64,000 nt of DNA from Anaerolineales bacterium (GCA_020634155.1 JACKCI010000002.1:62001-126000), one strand, 5' to 3'. Shown: positions 23,640-32,238, numbered from the stretch's first letter. Notes: a model not told the origin generated them from the letters alone. Made by a program: numbers and translations.

Positions 23640-25877
23640 CTATTCACCAAAATCGGCATAGTTCAAGTCATCGGTTGGGCTGATGAAGCGTGTATCCCCA
23701 TAGCGCTCCATCAGCCACTGCTCGACCTCAGCCCGTCGCAGCGGGGTGTAGTGTTGCACCGAGAGCGCTCGGATGCGGAGTTCCCGCTCTTGAGCATCCG
23801 GTGGCAGGGGTGGCAAGGGTTGGGTTTTCAACCAAAAAGCATCTTGCGTGACCCCCTGATGCTGCATCTTGACCACTGCTTCAAAGCGACTTAAGCCCAT
23901 CAACTGCTGGGGGGTGAATTGGGGTTGTACCCGACCCGCCAGATGGTTGGCATCCTCGACATCGACCCCAAAGGCAATGGTCGTCCCCACATTACTGAGG
24001 ATGGCTTGGCGGGTTGGCGCGTCCAACTGATGAAAATACTGATGAGCCACCGTCATCGACAAGCCATACTTGCGGGCTTCCGAGAATACCGTCGCCAGTG
24101 AAGAAGTCACAAAGTGCTGGACTTCATCAATATAGACATAGAAGGGCACCGTTACCCGACTGGGATTCATGCCCACCATTTGCAGCAAGGAGACCAGCAA
24201 TGACCCCACCATGTTCCGCTCGCGTTGGGGTACCATTTCGCTGTTCACCCCCAAAGCCACCAAGATAATCTTCTGTTCAGCAATCCAGCGCTCCAAATCC
24301 AAACGCTGGGGATGGCACAGACTGGGATAGAGATAGGGGTTGCCATAGAAGGGACTGATACGGTTGAGGATGGGCGCTCGGACTTGGCGTTGGGCCGCTT
24401 CGCCTAGGGTATGGTATTCGGTGTGGAGGGTATGGTGCGTTTCTTCATCTTCAATCAAGCTCAACACCCCGCTGCGGAAGGTGGCATCGGTTAACAAGCG
24501 ATAGAAGTCTTTCATGGTGGCTTGCGGGACATATTGCAGCGCTTTGATGCCTGCTCGCAAGAACTTATCCATGCGTACCCCGGTCTGGTCATACAGGGTT
24601 TCGATAATATCGACCACCCGCCCGATGCCGGCATAGCTTTGTGTCCCCATAAACACGTTCAAGGGCAGCGGGAATTCCGGCACATTCAAATCCAACACCA
24701 CCACATCCTGCTCACGTGCGGGTGGGATGCTGTGGCGCAAGATGTCGCGTACCAGTGCGCCATGCGGGTCTAGCACCAGCACCCCATACCCCGCCGCAAT
24801 ATCTTGGCGCACCAACTGGTGAACCAAGGTACTCTTGCCCACCCCGGTCTTGCCGACCACATTGGCATGGGTGGCTCGGTCTTCACGGCGTAGCTGCACC
24901 GCCACGCGGCGGTTCTGGTAGACCGCCTCACCCAACTCAACCCCCAGCACATTGTGCGCCACTTCCCGTGACACGGGCGGATGTACCTTGCGCCATTGGA
25001 TGTTGACCCCCTCAAAACCTTGATGTGGCAAATGCCATAAAGCCGCAATCTCGCTGGGTTCAAGGTAAATCCACTGCTGTTGCCACCACTTGGCAATCTC
25101 CTCCTGACTGAAGCCGCGTGCATACCACCCCAGCGAACTGGTGGCATCATCGTCCGCGAGGCTACTGATCTTGACGATTTTGGGGAAAGGTTGAGCGTGC
25201 AAGCCATTGACGGGATGATTGATAATCAAGCGCTCAAAACTACCGCGCAGGTGCAGATGCAAGGCTTGGCGTAAATCGACCACACGCTGGAAGTTGTGGC
25301 TTTCCACATCCAACAACACCGCACACTCATACCAGATTTGGCGCAGCTTGTGTTCCAGCGCTTGTTGAAAGCGATCTAAGCCGCGCCAGCTATCGCGTGT
25401 TAGGTCATCCAGCAAGCGTACCCCTTGGTAGAAGGTCGGCTTATGCACGCGATTAACCAGCACCGTATAGCAGACCCGTTCATCATGACGCAGGACACTC
25501 AGGGTTTGGATGAGGGAGAGCAAGGGGTCACTTTGGGCATGCACGTCGTGGATGCTCAAAATCGGGTGGTCGGCTCGCATCCGTGTCACATAGACCACCT
25601 TGGCCCGATAGAACGGAAATGTCCGGTTCTGGGGGCGGACATAGGGTCTACTTCGGACTGCCACCCCATGCACTTGCAGGCTTTCTAAAGCCAACCCGCG
25701 TCCGGACAAGTCGATGGCTTGCCACTCGACGCCCGTCGGCTGGGCCACAATTTGAAAAGCCACTTGACCCAAGGTGAGCAAGGCATTAGTCAAATAGAGG
25801 ATTTGTTGGGAATCAAAGGGGTAATCGGGTGCCACCCTGAATTGATAGGCGGGTGCCCCCAGCCAATACTGACGCAT
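23640..25877 (-). CDS. HerA/VirD4-like DNA-translocating ATPase
   Basis: 745 residues. Walker A GKTGVGKST lies at 342-350. DPHGALVRDIL follows, and Walker B is FYVYIDEVQHF near 570. The N-terminal 300 residues keep WHLPHQGFEG and a QxR-rich region also found in the 905-residue ATPase of element 2. No N-terminal membrane helices, unlike that paralogue. Such HerA/TraD-type hexameric motors pump DNA in conjugation or segregation. RBS ggaggtacc precedes the ATG. The Replic_Relax gene lies just upstream, an order shared by both elements. Confidence 0.85.
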   Translation of the reverse strand: MRQYWLGAPAYQFRVAPDYPFDSQQILYLTNALLTLGQVAFQIVAQPTGVEWQAIDLSGRGLALESLQVHGVAVRSRPYVRPQNRTFPFYRAKVVYVTRMRADHPILSIHDVHAQSDPLLSLIQTLSVLRHDERVCYTVLVNRVHKPTFYQGVRLLDDLTRDSWRGLDRFQQALEHKLRQIWYECAVLLDVESHNFQRVVDLRQALHLHLRGSFERLIINHPVNGLHAQPFPKIVKISSLADDDATSSLGWYARGFSQEEIAKWWQQQWIYLEPSEIAALWHLPHQGFEGVNIQWRKVHPPVSREVAHNVLGVELGEAVYQNRRVAVQLRREDRATHANVVGKTGVGKSTLVHQLVRQDIAAGYGVLVLDPHGALVRDILRHSIPPAREQDVVVLDLNVPEFPLPLNVFMGTQSYAGIGRVVDIIETLYDQTGVRMDKFLRAGIKALQYVPQATMKDFYRLLTDATFRSGVLSLIEDEETHHTLHTEYHTLGEAAQRQVRAPILNRISPFYGNPYLYPSLCHPQRLDLERWIAEQKIILVALGVNSEMVPQRERNMVGSLLVSLLQMVGMNPSRVTVPFYVYIDEVQHFVTSSLATVFSEARKYGLSMTVAHQYFHQLDAPTRQAILSNVGTTIAFGVDVEDANHLAGRVQPQFTPQQLMGLSRFEAVVKMQHQGVTQDAFWLKTQPLPPLPPDAQERELRIRALSVQHYTPLRRAEVEQWLMERYGDTRFISPTDDLNYADFGE

Positions 25878-25955
25878 GGTACCTCCACAGGCTAGGCACC
25901 TACGTCCATCGACACCTACTCTCTAGCATAAGGCAAAGCGCGGGGTGATGCAATC

Positions 25956-26822
25956 TCATTCCCCTATTTTCAGCAAAGGCGCAAGGGCCGGGCGACCCGC
26001 TACGCTCCAGACCGCTTCGGTCAATACCGCTTCAGCGTGTAACGCATCCAGCACCCCAAACCAGAAGCGCTGTTGCCCGCCGATCTTCTCAGTCGCTTGC
26101 TGCAAGTTGGCGGCTCGCACCGCACTCAGTACCACCGTCAGCACCCGAAACTTGCGGGTGTTGAAGCGCCGTTCAGATTGCCCACTGTGGGCATAGCTGA
26201 TATAGCCCGCCACCTTGCGCTGAAAGCGCTTGGATTCCATTTTGCCGCGGTCAATCTCAAGGAAAAAATGATTCTTGTCGCCATTGGGCAACTGAATGGC
26301 AAAATAGCCATCCGGCACGATCGGGATGGGCTGCTTATGGCCCGCCACCACCACCCGGTCATAGTCCTGCGATAAGGTGGTGTCATCTTGCCAATCCAAG
26401 AGCGGCAACCCGAGGCGTTGACAAGCCAAGACCACCTCAATCCGAAAGCTGTTCATCATCAAACGATGCTCGATGAACTCATGCCCGACTTGGTTATCGC
26501 TGCGTTTCCAGCGCACTTCATCGTAGCCCCGTTGTTGGATGAGGTATTCCCCACCCCGACGGTCGAGCAGGTACACGATCGGGCTGGTCACGACACCCCC
26601 GATGCTGGGCAAGGCCTGCCGCTCTAAGTAGCCGTTGTGATAGAGTAGCGACAAGCGACGTTGCGGCACGGTCGCACTGGTGTCGGTGAATAGCAGGCGC
26701 TGGATGTGGGTCTGGGTCAGCGCTCGATAGTGGTAGACCGTTTCGAGAATATGACTATCGCGCTCGGTCATGACCATCGGCGGGGGTGGGTCTTGACGCT
26801 CAAAGCGTTTGCGGCGTGGCAT
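25956..26822 (-). CDS. Replic_Relax family protein
   Basis: 288 residues from ATG 26822 with RBS AAGGAG; longer GTG/ATG starts overlap the upstream gene more. The winged-helix start (MTERDSHILETVYHYRALTQ, then THIQRLLF) and the FxEIDRGxMxxKRFxxKVxxY motif fit the replication-relaxation family of plasmids. It would act on DNA near the origin or transfer site. Conserved next to the ATPase in element 2. Confidence 0.8.
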   Translation of the reverse strand: MPRRKRFERQDPPPPMVMTERDSHILETVYHYRALTQTHIQRLLFTDTSATVPQRRLSLLYHNGYLERQALPSIGGVVTSPIVYLLDRRGGEYLIQQRGYDEVRWKRSDNQVGHEFIEHRLMMNSFRIEVVLACQRLGLPLLDWQDDTTLSQDYDRVVVAGHKQPIPIVPDGYFAIQLPNGDKNHFFLEIDRGKMESKRFQRKVAGYISYAHSGQSERRFNTRKFRVLTVVLSAVRAANLQQATEKIGGQQRFWFGVLDALHAEAVLTEAVWSVAGRPALAPLLKIGE

Positions 26823-27000
26823 CCGGTTGCTCCTTAGTGCGGGGGTGGTCGCGTTCATAGTCACTAATGGGGATAATCACCGCTATGGCATAGCCGGAAC
26901 GCTCGACTTTGAAATGGGTACCCTGCTGATAGACCTCGCGCAAAATGGTACCGGATTTCTGCTGCATGGTGGTGGCGGTGATGACCGTTAACTTGGGCAT
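26800..27000 (-). CDS. Phd-like small protein without toxin partner
   Basis: 66 residues. Phd/YefM antitoxin pattern TATTMQQKSGTILREVYQQG and KVERSGYAIAVIIPISDYE. No toxin gene is adjacent, and the same solo gene occurs in element 2 (61613-61852), so it may be a DNA-binding regulator of the backbone. RBS gaaaggatgtc. It overlaps the Replic_Relax gene by 23 nt. Confidence 0.7.
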   Translation of the reverse strand: MPKLTVITATTMQQKSGTILREVYQQGTHFKVERSGYAIAVIIPISDYERDHPRTKEQPDATPQTL

Positions 27001-27077
27001 GACATCCTTTCTGGTTTGCTTCTATTCTACGGCAAAAAAGGGGCGTCGGTGACCAGCCGACGCCCCCGCTAATCGCA

Positions 27078-27434
27078 TCAATACTGGTCAATCCAGAGTT
27101 CCCATAGCCTAGTTTGGGGGTCATACTGGCCTTGTAGGGCGCTATCTTGGGCTAAAATCGAACCATTTTTCCAATCCCCATGGCGGGCCACCCCGAAGAA
27201 AGCGGTGATAGTCGGGTCTTCAGTCGGGCTATCTTGGCGCAATTCAATCCAACCCCCGGCTAACAGCGGCTCATCGAGCAACTGCCCTGCCGTAAAGGTG
27301 AACTCGGCGCTGTACTCAAGGTAGCCATCTTGGTCAGCGCTCCAATCCCCCATCGTGATGCTGGTCGGCTCCAGTTCATGCGGGAACTGCTCGAGCGCGG
27401 CTTGATACAGGTCTTCAAGGGTGACATTGGGCAT
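27078..27434 (-). CDS. Conserved backbone protein of unknown function
   Basis: 118 residues, acidic, beta-rich: YSAEFTFTAGQLLDEPLLAG, then GWIELRQDSP, ITAFFGVARHGDWKNG and LWELWIDQY. The relative at 61894-62253 keeps these motifs. It borders the structured non-coding region, and its upstream AT-rich stretch (27435-27490) may hold divergent promoters. I do not recognise a family. Confidence 0.7.
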   Translation of the reverse strand: MPNVTLEDLYQAALEQFPHELEPTSITMGDWSADQDGYLEYSAEFTFTAGQLLDEPLLAGGWIELRQDSPTEDPTITAFFGVARHGDWKNGSILAQDSALQGQYDPQTRLWELWIDQY

Positions 27435-27580
27435 GTCTTCCTTTCTAGTAATATATTATATTAATTAACATTATATAACGTTATAGAGTCGCGTCAACTA
27501 CCAAAATCCGCTTGGCGTTTGGTTCTTGCTTTAGGGTAATCGTTCAAACGCCAAGCCTTGTTCGCACACGGCGGGGTCTT

Positions 27581-27949
27581 GGTCTTCCGCGAGCCGCAGG
27601 CGAGTGCCCACCGTCGGCTGGCAGGCCGACTACCCCGGGCGACCACTGAACTTGACCCCATCGTGTGGTTCGGGTTTATTTCAGGCACAAAGAAAATAAC
27701 ACAACCAGTCTACTTCAGATGGGGTCAAGCCAGTGGCCCCGACGACCTGAGTGAGCTTGAGCGCTCAGGTAGGGAGCCGCGGTGGGCAACGCCCCTCGCG
27801 GGGAACCGTGTCGGGGGAGCGACTGGGGTAGTCGGGCTGCGAAGCGGCCCGACGGTGGGGCGGTTGCCGAGTGGTGGGGTTTGCGCGTGGGTGCCAGAAA
27901 TGCCCTGTATAACAGGGTTTTCGTTGCCCCGCGCCGCGACCCTGCCCGA
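27581..27949 (+). ncRNA. Candidate structured RNA/DNA element A (element 1 copy)
   Basis: This lies in a 1033-bp gene-free stretch and is conserved at 62407-62790. Stems seen: CCACTG plus CTTGACCCCATC (27643-27662) with GATGGGGTCAAG and CAGTGG (27718-27736); ACCTGAG/CTCAGGT (27745-27770); CCCC-TCGC-GGGG (27792-27803); GTCGGGC/GCCCGAC (27831-27853); CCCTGT-ata-ACAGGG then TTTT (27903-27921). Loops differ between copies while stems persist, with one C-G to G-C exchange (27657/27723). Open frames crossing it have no shared start or codon-level pattern. Could be an RNA ending at 27921, or a folded DNA site such as an origin of transfer. Confidence 0.55.
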
Positions 27950-28020
27950 TGGCGACCGCAAGTAAGTACCCTTACAAACTGTTGTTACGGGTTACAACAG
28001 GCTAAACAACACCCTTGCGA

Positions 28021-28345
28021 GCATGACAAAGCCGAGCTACCCAATGCCCTGCGGGTCTTTGGCGGTTCAGACTCCTTCCTTCCCTCCCCCGTGCTGCCCT
28101 GCCCTCCAGTCTTGCCTAAGCGATGCTTCGCATCGGATTTGTGAATTCCTGATGGGAAGCCTTTGTTCGCTTGAGGTGTCTTGGCCTTGTTTTTGACAAG
28201 GTTACGCTGCTACAAAAGCAGCGAACAGTTGACCGTCGGTTGGTTGCTTGGGTCGGTCGGCTGTCACCCTTCCCCCGTGACAGTGGGGTTCCACTCGCTC
28301 AAAAAGCGAGCATCCAAATTGTGGTCATAGGCTAAAAGGCTTGTC
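28021..28345. other. Conserved hairpin-rich non-coding region B (possible origin/transfer site)
   Basis: Conserved at about 62934-63260. Hairpins: CGATGC-ttc-GCATCG (28121-28135); CCTTGT/ACAAGG (28185-28201); CGCTGCT/AGCAGCG (28205-28223); CTGTCAC/GTGACAG (28261-28283); a CTCGCT/AGCGAG hairpin about 28293-28310. Several loops differ between the copies. It sits between region A and the iterons, so replication or transfer initiation is a natural guess. Confidence 0.5.
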
Positions 28346-28362
28346 AAGTCGCGCTTTTTGGC

Positions 28363-28423
28363 GTTCGGATATCCGTTCCTTTTTCCGATGATCCGTTCGC
28401 TTTTCCGAACGGATTTCCGTTCG
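28363..28423. repeat. Iteron-like CCGTTCG repeats (likely ParA/RHH partition site)
   Basis: GTTCGGATATCCGTTCC, then CCGATGATCCGTTCG, then CGAACGGATTTCCGTTCG (28406-28423), an 18-bp inverted repeat. The same 18-mer recurs inside the RHH gene at 28666-28683. A similar array lies at 63273-63332. Heptad-type repeats beside parA/RHH genes are typical centromeres. Confidence 0.65.
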
Positions 28424-28467
28424 CCATCAGCAGCGTTTCACCCCCCAATAGCACTTGGGTGGGTCAC

Positions 28468-28788
28468 TTAGGAAGATTTCAGATGCTGGAGATAGCGGTC
28501 AAGGGCTTCCCGCACAATATCAGAGAGTGAGAGGCGCTGCCCTTGGCTTTCAGCCTCAAACTTAAGCCGCTTGAGGGTCTGGATTTGGTCATCATAGAAC
28601 TCAAAGCTATAGCGTCGGGACAGACGACGGGCGGGTAACACCGTTCGGTTTTCCGAACGCACTTCCGAACGGATTTCCGTTCGAACTTCCGTTGGTTCGG
28701 ATTTCCGTTCGGGTGTCGAACTGCTGAACACCTCTTGGACTGGAGGAGTTTGAAAGAAAGGGCTGTCGGCTAATCCGGATTTTTTCAT
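28468..28788 (-). CDS. Ribbon-helix-helix ParA partner (CopG/ParG-like)
   Basis: 106 residues. A disordered N-terminus contains a charged repeat (TEVRTEIRSEVRSENR), then YSFEFYDDQIQTLKRLKFEA and GQRLSLSDIVREALDRYLQ form the RHH fold. It overlaps the parA stop by 4 nt. The DNA encoding the charged repeat consists of the same CCGTTCG/CGAACGG motif as the downstream iterons, so the gene may carry part of its own binding site. The role is centromere binding and parA autoregulation, by analogy. Confidence 0.78.
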   Translation of the reverse strand: MKKSGLADSPFFQTPPVQEVFSSSTPERKSEPTEVRTEIRSEVRSENRTVLPARRLSRRYSFEFYDDQIQTLKRLKFEAESQGQRLSLSDIVREALDRYLQHLKSS

Positions 28789-29549
28789 GGTCGGGCAAGG
28801 AGTTCTTGAACCAGCGCCTTGTACGCTTCAGCCCCCTTGCTGGTCGGGGCATGGTCAAACACATGGGTATGATTAGAGTGGGCCTCCTCAAGCGACACAT
28901 TCTTGGGGATGGTCGTCTCAAACACCAAGTCCCCAAAGTGTTGGCGCAGTTGCTGCTCGACATCCCGTGAGACATTGGTGGTCTCGGTGAAGGTACACAC
29001 CACTCCCACGATACTCAAGTCGGGGTTGAGTTGATGCTGTTGCACCATGGTGATGGTCTCCTGCAACTGCACCAGACCCGTCAAGGCAAAGAAAGCGGTA
29101 GAAACGGGAATGATCAGGCGCTGACTGGCAACAAAGGAGTTAATCGTCAGCAACCCCAGCGAGGGGGGATTATCGATGATGATGTAGTCGTAGCGGTTTT
29201 GAACCAGATGGATGGCTTGACGTAACCGCGCACTGCGGTTGTCAAAGGCTTGGGCCAATTCCAAGTCCACCCCTGATAGGCGAATATGCGAAGGTACAAA
29301 ATCCAAGTTGGGTACTCCAGTTGAGCGAATGATAGGGGAGAGTGGCGCAAAGTTGACCAAGACATGATAGAGCGACTGATCCAGTTCAATCTCGACTTGG
29401 GGATGGATGAAGACTTGGGTGATATTGGCTTGGGGGTCAGCATCGATGAGGAGTACCTTATAGCCTAGCAAGGTCAACCCGGCGGCAATGTTGATAGCGG
29501 TGGTGGTTTTGGCAACCCCACCTTTTTGGTTAGCGACGGAGATGACCAT
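28785..29549 (-). CDS. parA: ParA-family partition ATPase
   Basis: 254 residues from ATG 29549, chosen for its AGAAAGGAG RBS. Deviant Walker A (QKGGVAKTT) near the start, switch region YDYIIIDNPPSLG, and VVCTFTETTNVSRDVEQQL later. It lacks an N-terminal HTH, so it is a small (type Ib-like) ParA working with the RHH partner. It partitions or positions the excised or replicating element. Copy in element 2 is cut by the window end. Confidence 0.9.
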   Translation of the reverse strand: MVISVANQKGGVAKTTTAINIAAGLTLLGYKVLLIDADPQANITQVFIHPQVEIELDQSLYHVLVNFAPLSPIIRSTGVPNLDFVPSHIRLSGVDLELAQAFDNRSARLRQAIHLVQNRYDYIIIDNPPSLGLLTINSFVASQRLIIPVSTAFFALTGLVQLQETITMVQQHQLNPDLSIVGVVCTFTETTNVSRDVEQQLRQHFGDLVFETTIPKNVSLEEAHSNHTHVFDHAPTSKGAEAYKALVQELLARP

Positions 29550-29697
29550 CTTCTCCTTTCTGCCGCACATACTCCGACAAAATCAGGCGCAAGAGGGCGG
29601 CCAGCGAGATATTACGCGATTGAGCAAGGCGTTCTAAGTCGGCTTTGAGGGGCTGGGGAGCGAGGCATTTGATAAGGGCTTGGGGAGCTTTGGTCAT
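29530..29697 (-). CDS. Tiny putative RHH protein upstream of parA
   Basis: 55 residues from ATG 29697 (MTKAPQALIKCLAPQPLKAD, then LERLAQSRNISLAALLRLIL). The pattern resembles an Arc/CopG ribbon-helix-helix. It overlaps parA by 20 nt, but no clear RBS is seen, so it may not be a real gene. Confidence 0.4.
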   Translation of the reverse strand: MTKAPQALIKCLAPQPLKADLERLAQSRNISLAALLRLILSEYVRQKGEDGHLRR

Positions 29698-29762
29698 AAA
29701 AGCTGGCGCTAAGTTGGTACTAAGGCAGTACCAACCATTCAAGCAGGTCGGGCATGGCTCTG

Positions 29763-30752
29763 TCAACCGGGAAAAAGCAGTTGGGCCAGTTCAGTGATGG
29801 TCGCTGTAAAGCTGTCGTCGAGACCACGGGCTGCTCTGAGTTTCATCCAGAAGTCAATGATGGAGCCACCCCCACAGCCCGCCCAACAATGCCAGTAGTT
29901 GGCGCGGGCATTGACTCCAAAGCTCTTATGGTGGTCATCGTGAAAGGGGCAAAAGCCCCGTCCTTGCGCGTCTAAGTCCACATAGCGGCTGACGAAATCC
30001 CACACTGAAATGGTGGCTTTGAGGCGCTCTGAGAGATATTTCCCATCAGCAGGGGAGAGTGTCATTGGATCAATGGCAGGCAGCTCGACGGTTTCCGGTT
30101 CTTCATGGGGTATCTCAGCCAAGACTTGCTCAATGAAGTCTTGCGGTACCCGTTGGGGTGAGCCTAAGAGCGCCACTTGCTCGCGGATGGTGGGAGCGAG
30201 GGGCGTTCCATCCAGTTGAATGAAAGGATAGCGCTTACCCGACTTGCGATGGATACCCAAGGGCAGGCGTACCAGTGACCCCGGCCCGGTCTTGAGTAGG
30301 TCTTGTTTAGGATAGAGTTCAAGACTAGGGGAGAGACCATAGGCGGCCACCAGTTGCTTCCCAAAGCGGCGCATATCGCGGCCCGTCAAAGGTGGGGTAA
30401 ATAGCCACAGATGTCCACCGCGTCGGGAGGTTTCCAAGTAAGCAGCGATACCCTCAGCCGCCAGAAAGCCCGCGAGTTTCAATACCTCCAGCCACTGGGT
30501 CTCAGCATCTGCATCCAAACACAGCCATTGGGCCATGCTCTGGGCGTCTAGGGCATAGGCTCCCAGTGTCACCTTGCCCCGCAGATGGTCGTGCAGCAAG
30601 CGGGTGGTGAGGGGTTGCTTGACACACACATAGCTACCTTGGGGCAGTTGGCGCGGATAGCAATCATAGCGTTGCAGGAAGGTGGCCCTGAAGCCTTCAA
30701 CCACCGTTGGGTCTAGTTCGACGCGCTCCGGGTGTTCGGGGGAGTGTGGCAT
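29763..30752 (-). CDS. Archaeo-eukaryotic-type primase fused to CHC2 zinc finger
   Basis: 329 residues. The N-terminal two-thirds resembles the TOTE-type primase domain: LGAYALDAQSMAQWLCLDAD carries the acidic pair, with YLETSRRGGHLWLFTPPLTG and TGPGSLVRLPLGIHRKSG. The last ~80 residues contain a DnaG-type CHC2 zinc finger (GFCPFHDDHHKSF, then YWHCWAGCGGGSIIDF). The order primase then finger is the reverse of DnaG. It likely primes replication of the element. It begins 14 bp downstream of the ATPase gene stop. Confidence 0.72.
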   Translation of the reverse strand: MPHSPEHPERVELDPTVVEGFRATFLQRYDCYPRQLPQGSYVCVKQPLTTRLLHDHLRGKVTLGAYALDAQSMAQWLCLDADAETQWLEVLKLAGFLAAEGIAAYLETSRRGGHLWLFTPPLTGRDMRRFGKQLVAAYGLSPSLELYPKQDLLKTGPGSLVRLPLGIHRKSGKRYPFIQLDGTPLAPTIREQVALLGSPQRVPQDFIEQVLAEIPHEEPETVELPAIDPMTLSPADGKYLSERLKATISVWDFVSRYVDLDAQGRGFCPFHDDHHKSFGVNARANYWHCWAGCGGGSIIDFWMKLRAARGLDDSFTATITELAQLLFPG

Positions 30753-30766
30753 ATAGGCGCATTGTA

Positions 30767-32173
30767 CTACTCGTCAAAATCATCCAGCAGCGGCAGTGGG
30801 GCCAAGACCTTGGCAACCGCTTGCTGGGCTTGATTATAGGGGATGCCAATCGCTGCCAAGCGTGCTTGACACAAGGCTTCAGGATAGCCACTTGTTGGCG
30901 GGACTTTCAAGGTCCAGATAGGGCGCGTGCGTCCGGTATGGTCGCGCACGACCGCTCGCCGCGGGGGCTGATTGGCAAGGGTAGTGGCGAGGTCATAGTA
31001 TTGCTCCGGCAAGGATAGGTAGACCGGATGCTGGGTGTCGGTCTGGGGGTCATGTTTGATGGTATGCGGATTGACCTCCCCCAAGCCCACTAAGCGGGCA
31101 AACTCATAGGCGTCATCTTCAGAAATGCCAAAGATAACTTTTGTCCACACATTGCCAATTACCGCCCCCTTCAAGCGCTCCGAGAGTTGGCTCAAGTTCT
31201 GGTGGGCGATGATCAGGTGCAATCCCATCTTGCGGGCACCCGACAGGATGCGCGAGAAGGTCTTGCCCGACCCGGTACCTGCTGAGAAGTCTTGAAATTC
31301 ATCAATGTAGAGGTAGAAGGGTCGCCGCGCCGAGGGCCGAATATCATGGCGGGCAAAAGCCGCTTGCTCAAAGCCCGTGGTGATGAGATTGCCAATGAGT
31401 TTCTGACTTTCCTCATCGCAGTGACCTAAGTTCGCCAACAGGACATAGCCCTTGTCCATGACATATTGGAAATCTAGGTGATTGGCCGGTTGACCCAACA
31501 TCAAGCGCAGGTAGGGGTTCATGGTGAGGGCCGTGGCCTTGTTGAGCAAACTCTCAATTCTCAAGGCCGCATCCCGTCCCCAACGCGCAAAGCGCTGCGT
31601 GAAGAATGTCGTCAATTCGGGGTCATTGACCTGCACCAGCAATTGCTCTCGAAAGCCATCATCTAGCCATAAGCGCGGCAATTCCACGAGGGTTCGTCTG
31701 GCCTTGATAAGCACCAGTAGGGCATACAGCATGTTGTTCTCGAAGTTGGGAGCCGCCGCCAGACTCTCGGCCCATGTGCGCCGAAAGGCCTCAATGACAT
31801 TCTGGGCCATTTCATAGGGAGCCGCTGGCAAGCCAAGGACATTGAAGGGGATGACATAATCCGTGCGGGTGGGGTCGAGGTAAATGAGGCGCTGCTGCAC
31901 AGCGGGGTCAGCCAAGGCTCCATAGCTATCCAAGACACTCAACACCTCGGTGATGAGGTCACTATGCGGGTCGATAACCCCACAACCCCGTCCCGCCATG
32001 ATGTCTTGCACAATGCAGGAGAGCAGAAACTTGGATTTGCCTTTGCCCGTCTTACCCACCACGTACATGTGTCCTGACCGAGCGGGGGAGGCCACACGGC
32101 AGGGTAGAGCCATAGGCCACCAGCCACGATGACCCAGCAAGAGGTCGGTTGAATGGGCAGACAACGTGAACAC
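30767..32173 (-). CDS. Second HerA/VirD4-like ATPase (short form)
   Basis: 468 residues from GTG 32173; a stop codon lies two codons upstream, so no longer frame exists. Walker A GKTGKGKS at 40-47, DPHSDLITEVL, Walker B FYLYIDEFQDF near 300, and an AHQNLSQLSERLKGAVIGNV region. It lacks the N-terminal part of the 745-residue paralogue, so it is either a minimal motor domain or 5' truncated. The initiation site is weak. Confidence 0.78.
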   Translation of the reverse strand: MFTLSAHSTDLLLGHRGWWPMALPCRVASPARSGHMYVVGKTGKGKSKFLLSCIVQDIMAGRGCGVIDPHSDLITEVLSVLDSYGALADPAVQQRLIYLDPTRTDYVIPFNVLGLPAAPYEMAQNVIEAFRRTWAESLAAAPNFENNMLYALLVLIKARRTLVELPRLWLDDGFREQLLVQVNDPELTTFFTQRFARWGRDAALRIESLLNKATALTMNPYLRLMLGQPANHLDFQYVMDKGYVLLANLGHCDEESQKLIGNLITTGFEQAAFARHDIRPSARRPFYLYIDEFQDFSAGTGSGKTFSRILSGARKMGLHLIIAHQNLSQLSERLKGAVIGNVWTKVIFGISEDDAYEFARLVGLGEVNPHTIKHDPQTDTQHPVYLSLPEQYYDLATTLANQPPRRAVVRDHTGRTRPIWTLKVPPTSGYPEALCQARLAAIGIPYNQAQQAVAKVLAPLPLLDDFDE

Positions 32174-32238
32174 GTTTCACAGTAGCAAAAATATGAGCGC
32201 TGCACCAGCCACAAAGGGCTTTCTGGCGACTATCTTGA

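Noticed and set aside
27581..27949. Assignment of region A to HEARO/omega RNA or a group II intron
   Set aside because: No IscB/TnpB or maturase gene nearby and I cannot recall a matching consensus; left unnamed.
27558..27965. Open frames crossing structured region A on both strands
   Set aside because: The two element copies do not share starts or length, and similarity follows stems rather than codon positions; the repetitive Arg/Pro/Ser peptides are typical of translated structured DNA.
27435..28467. CRISPR array in the repeat-rich gap
   Set aside because: Repeats are irregular hairpins and short iterons without equal-length spacers, and there are no cas genes.
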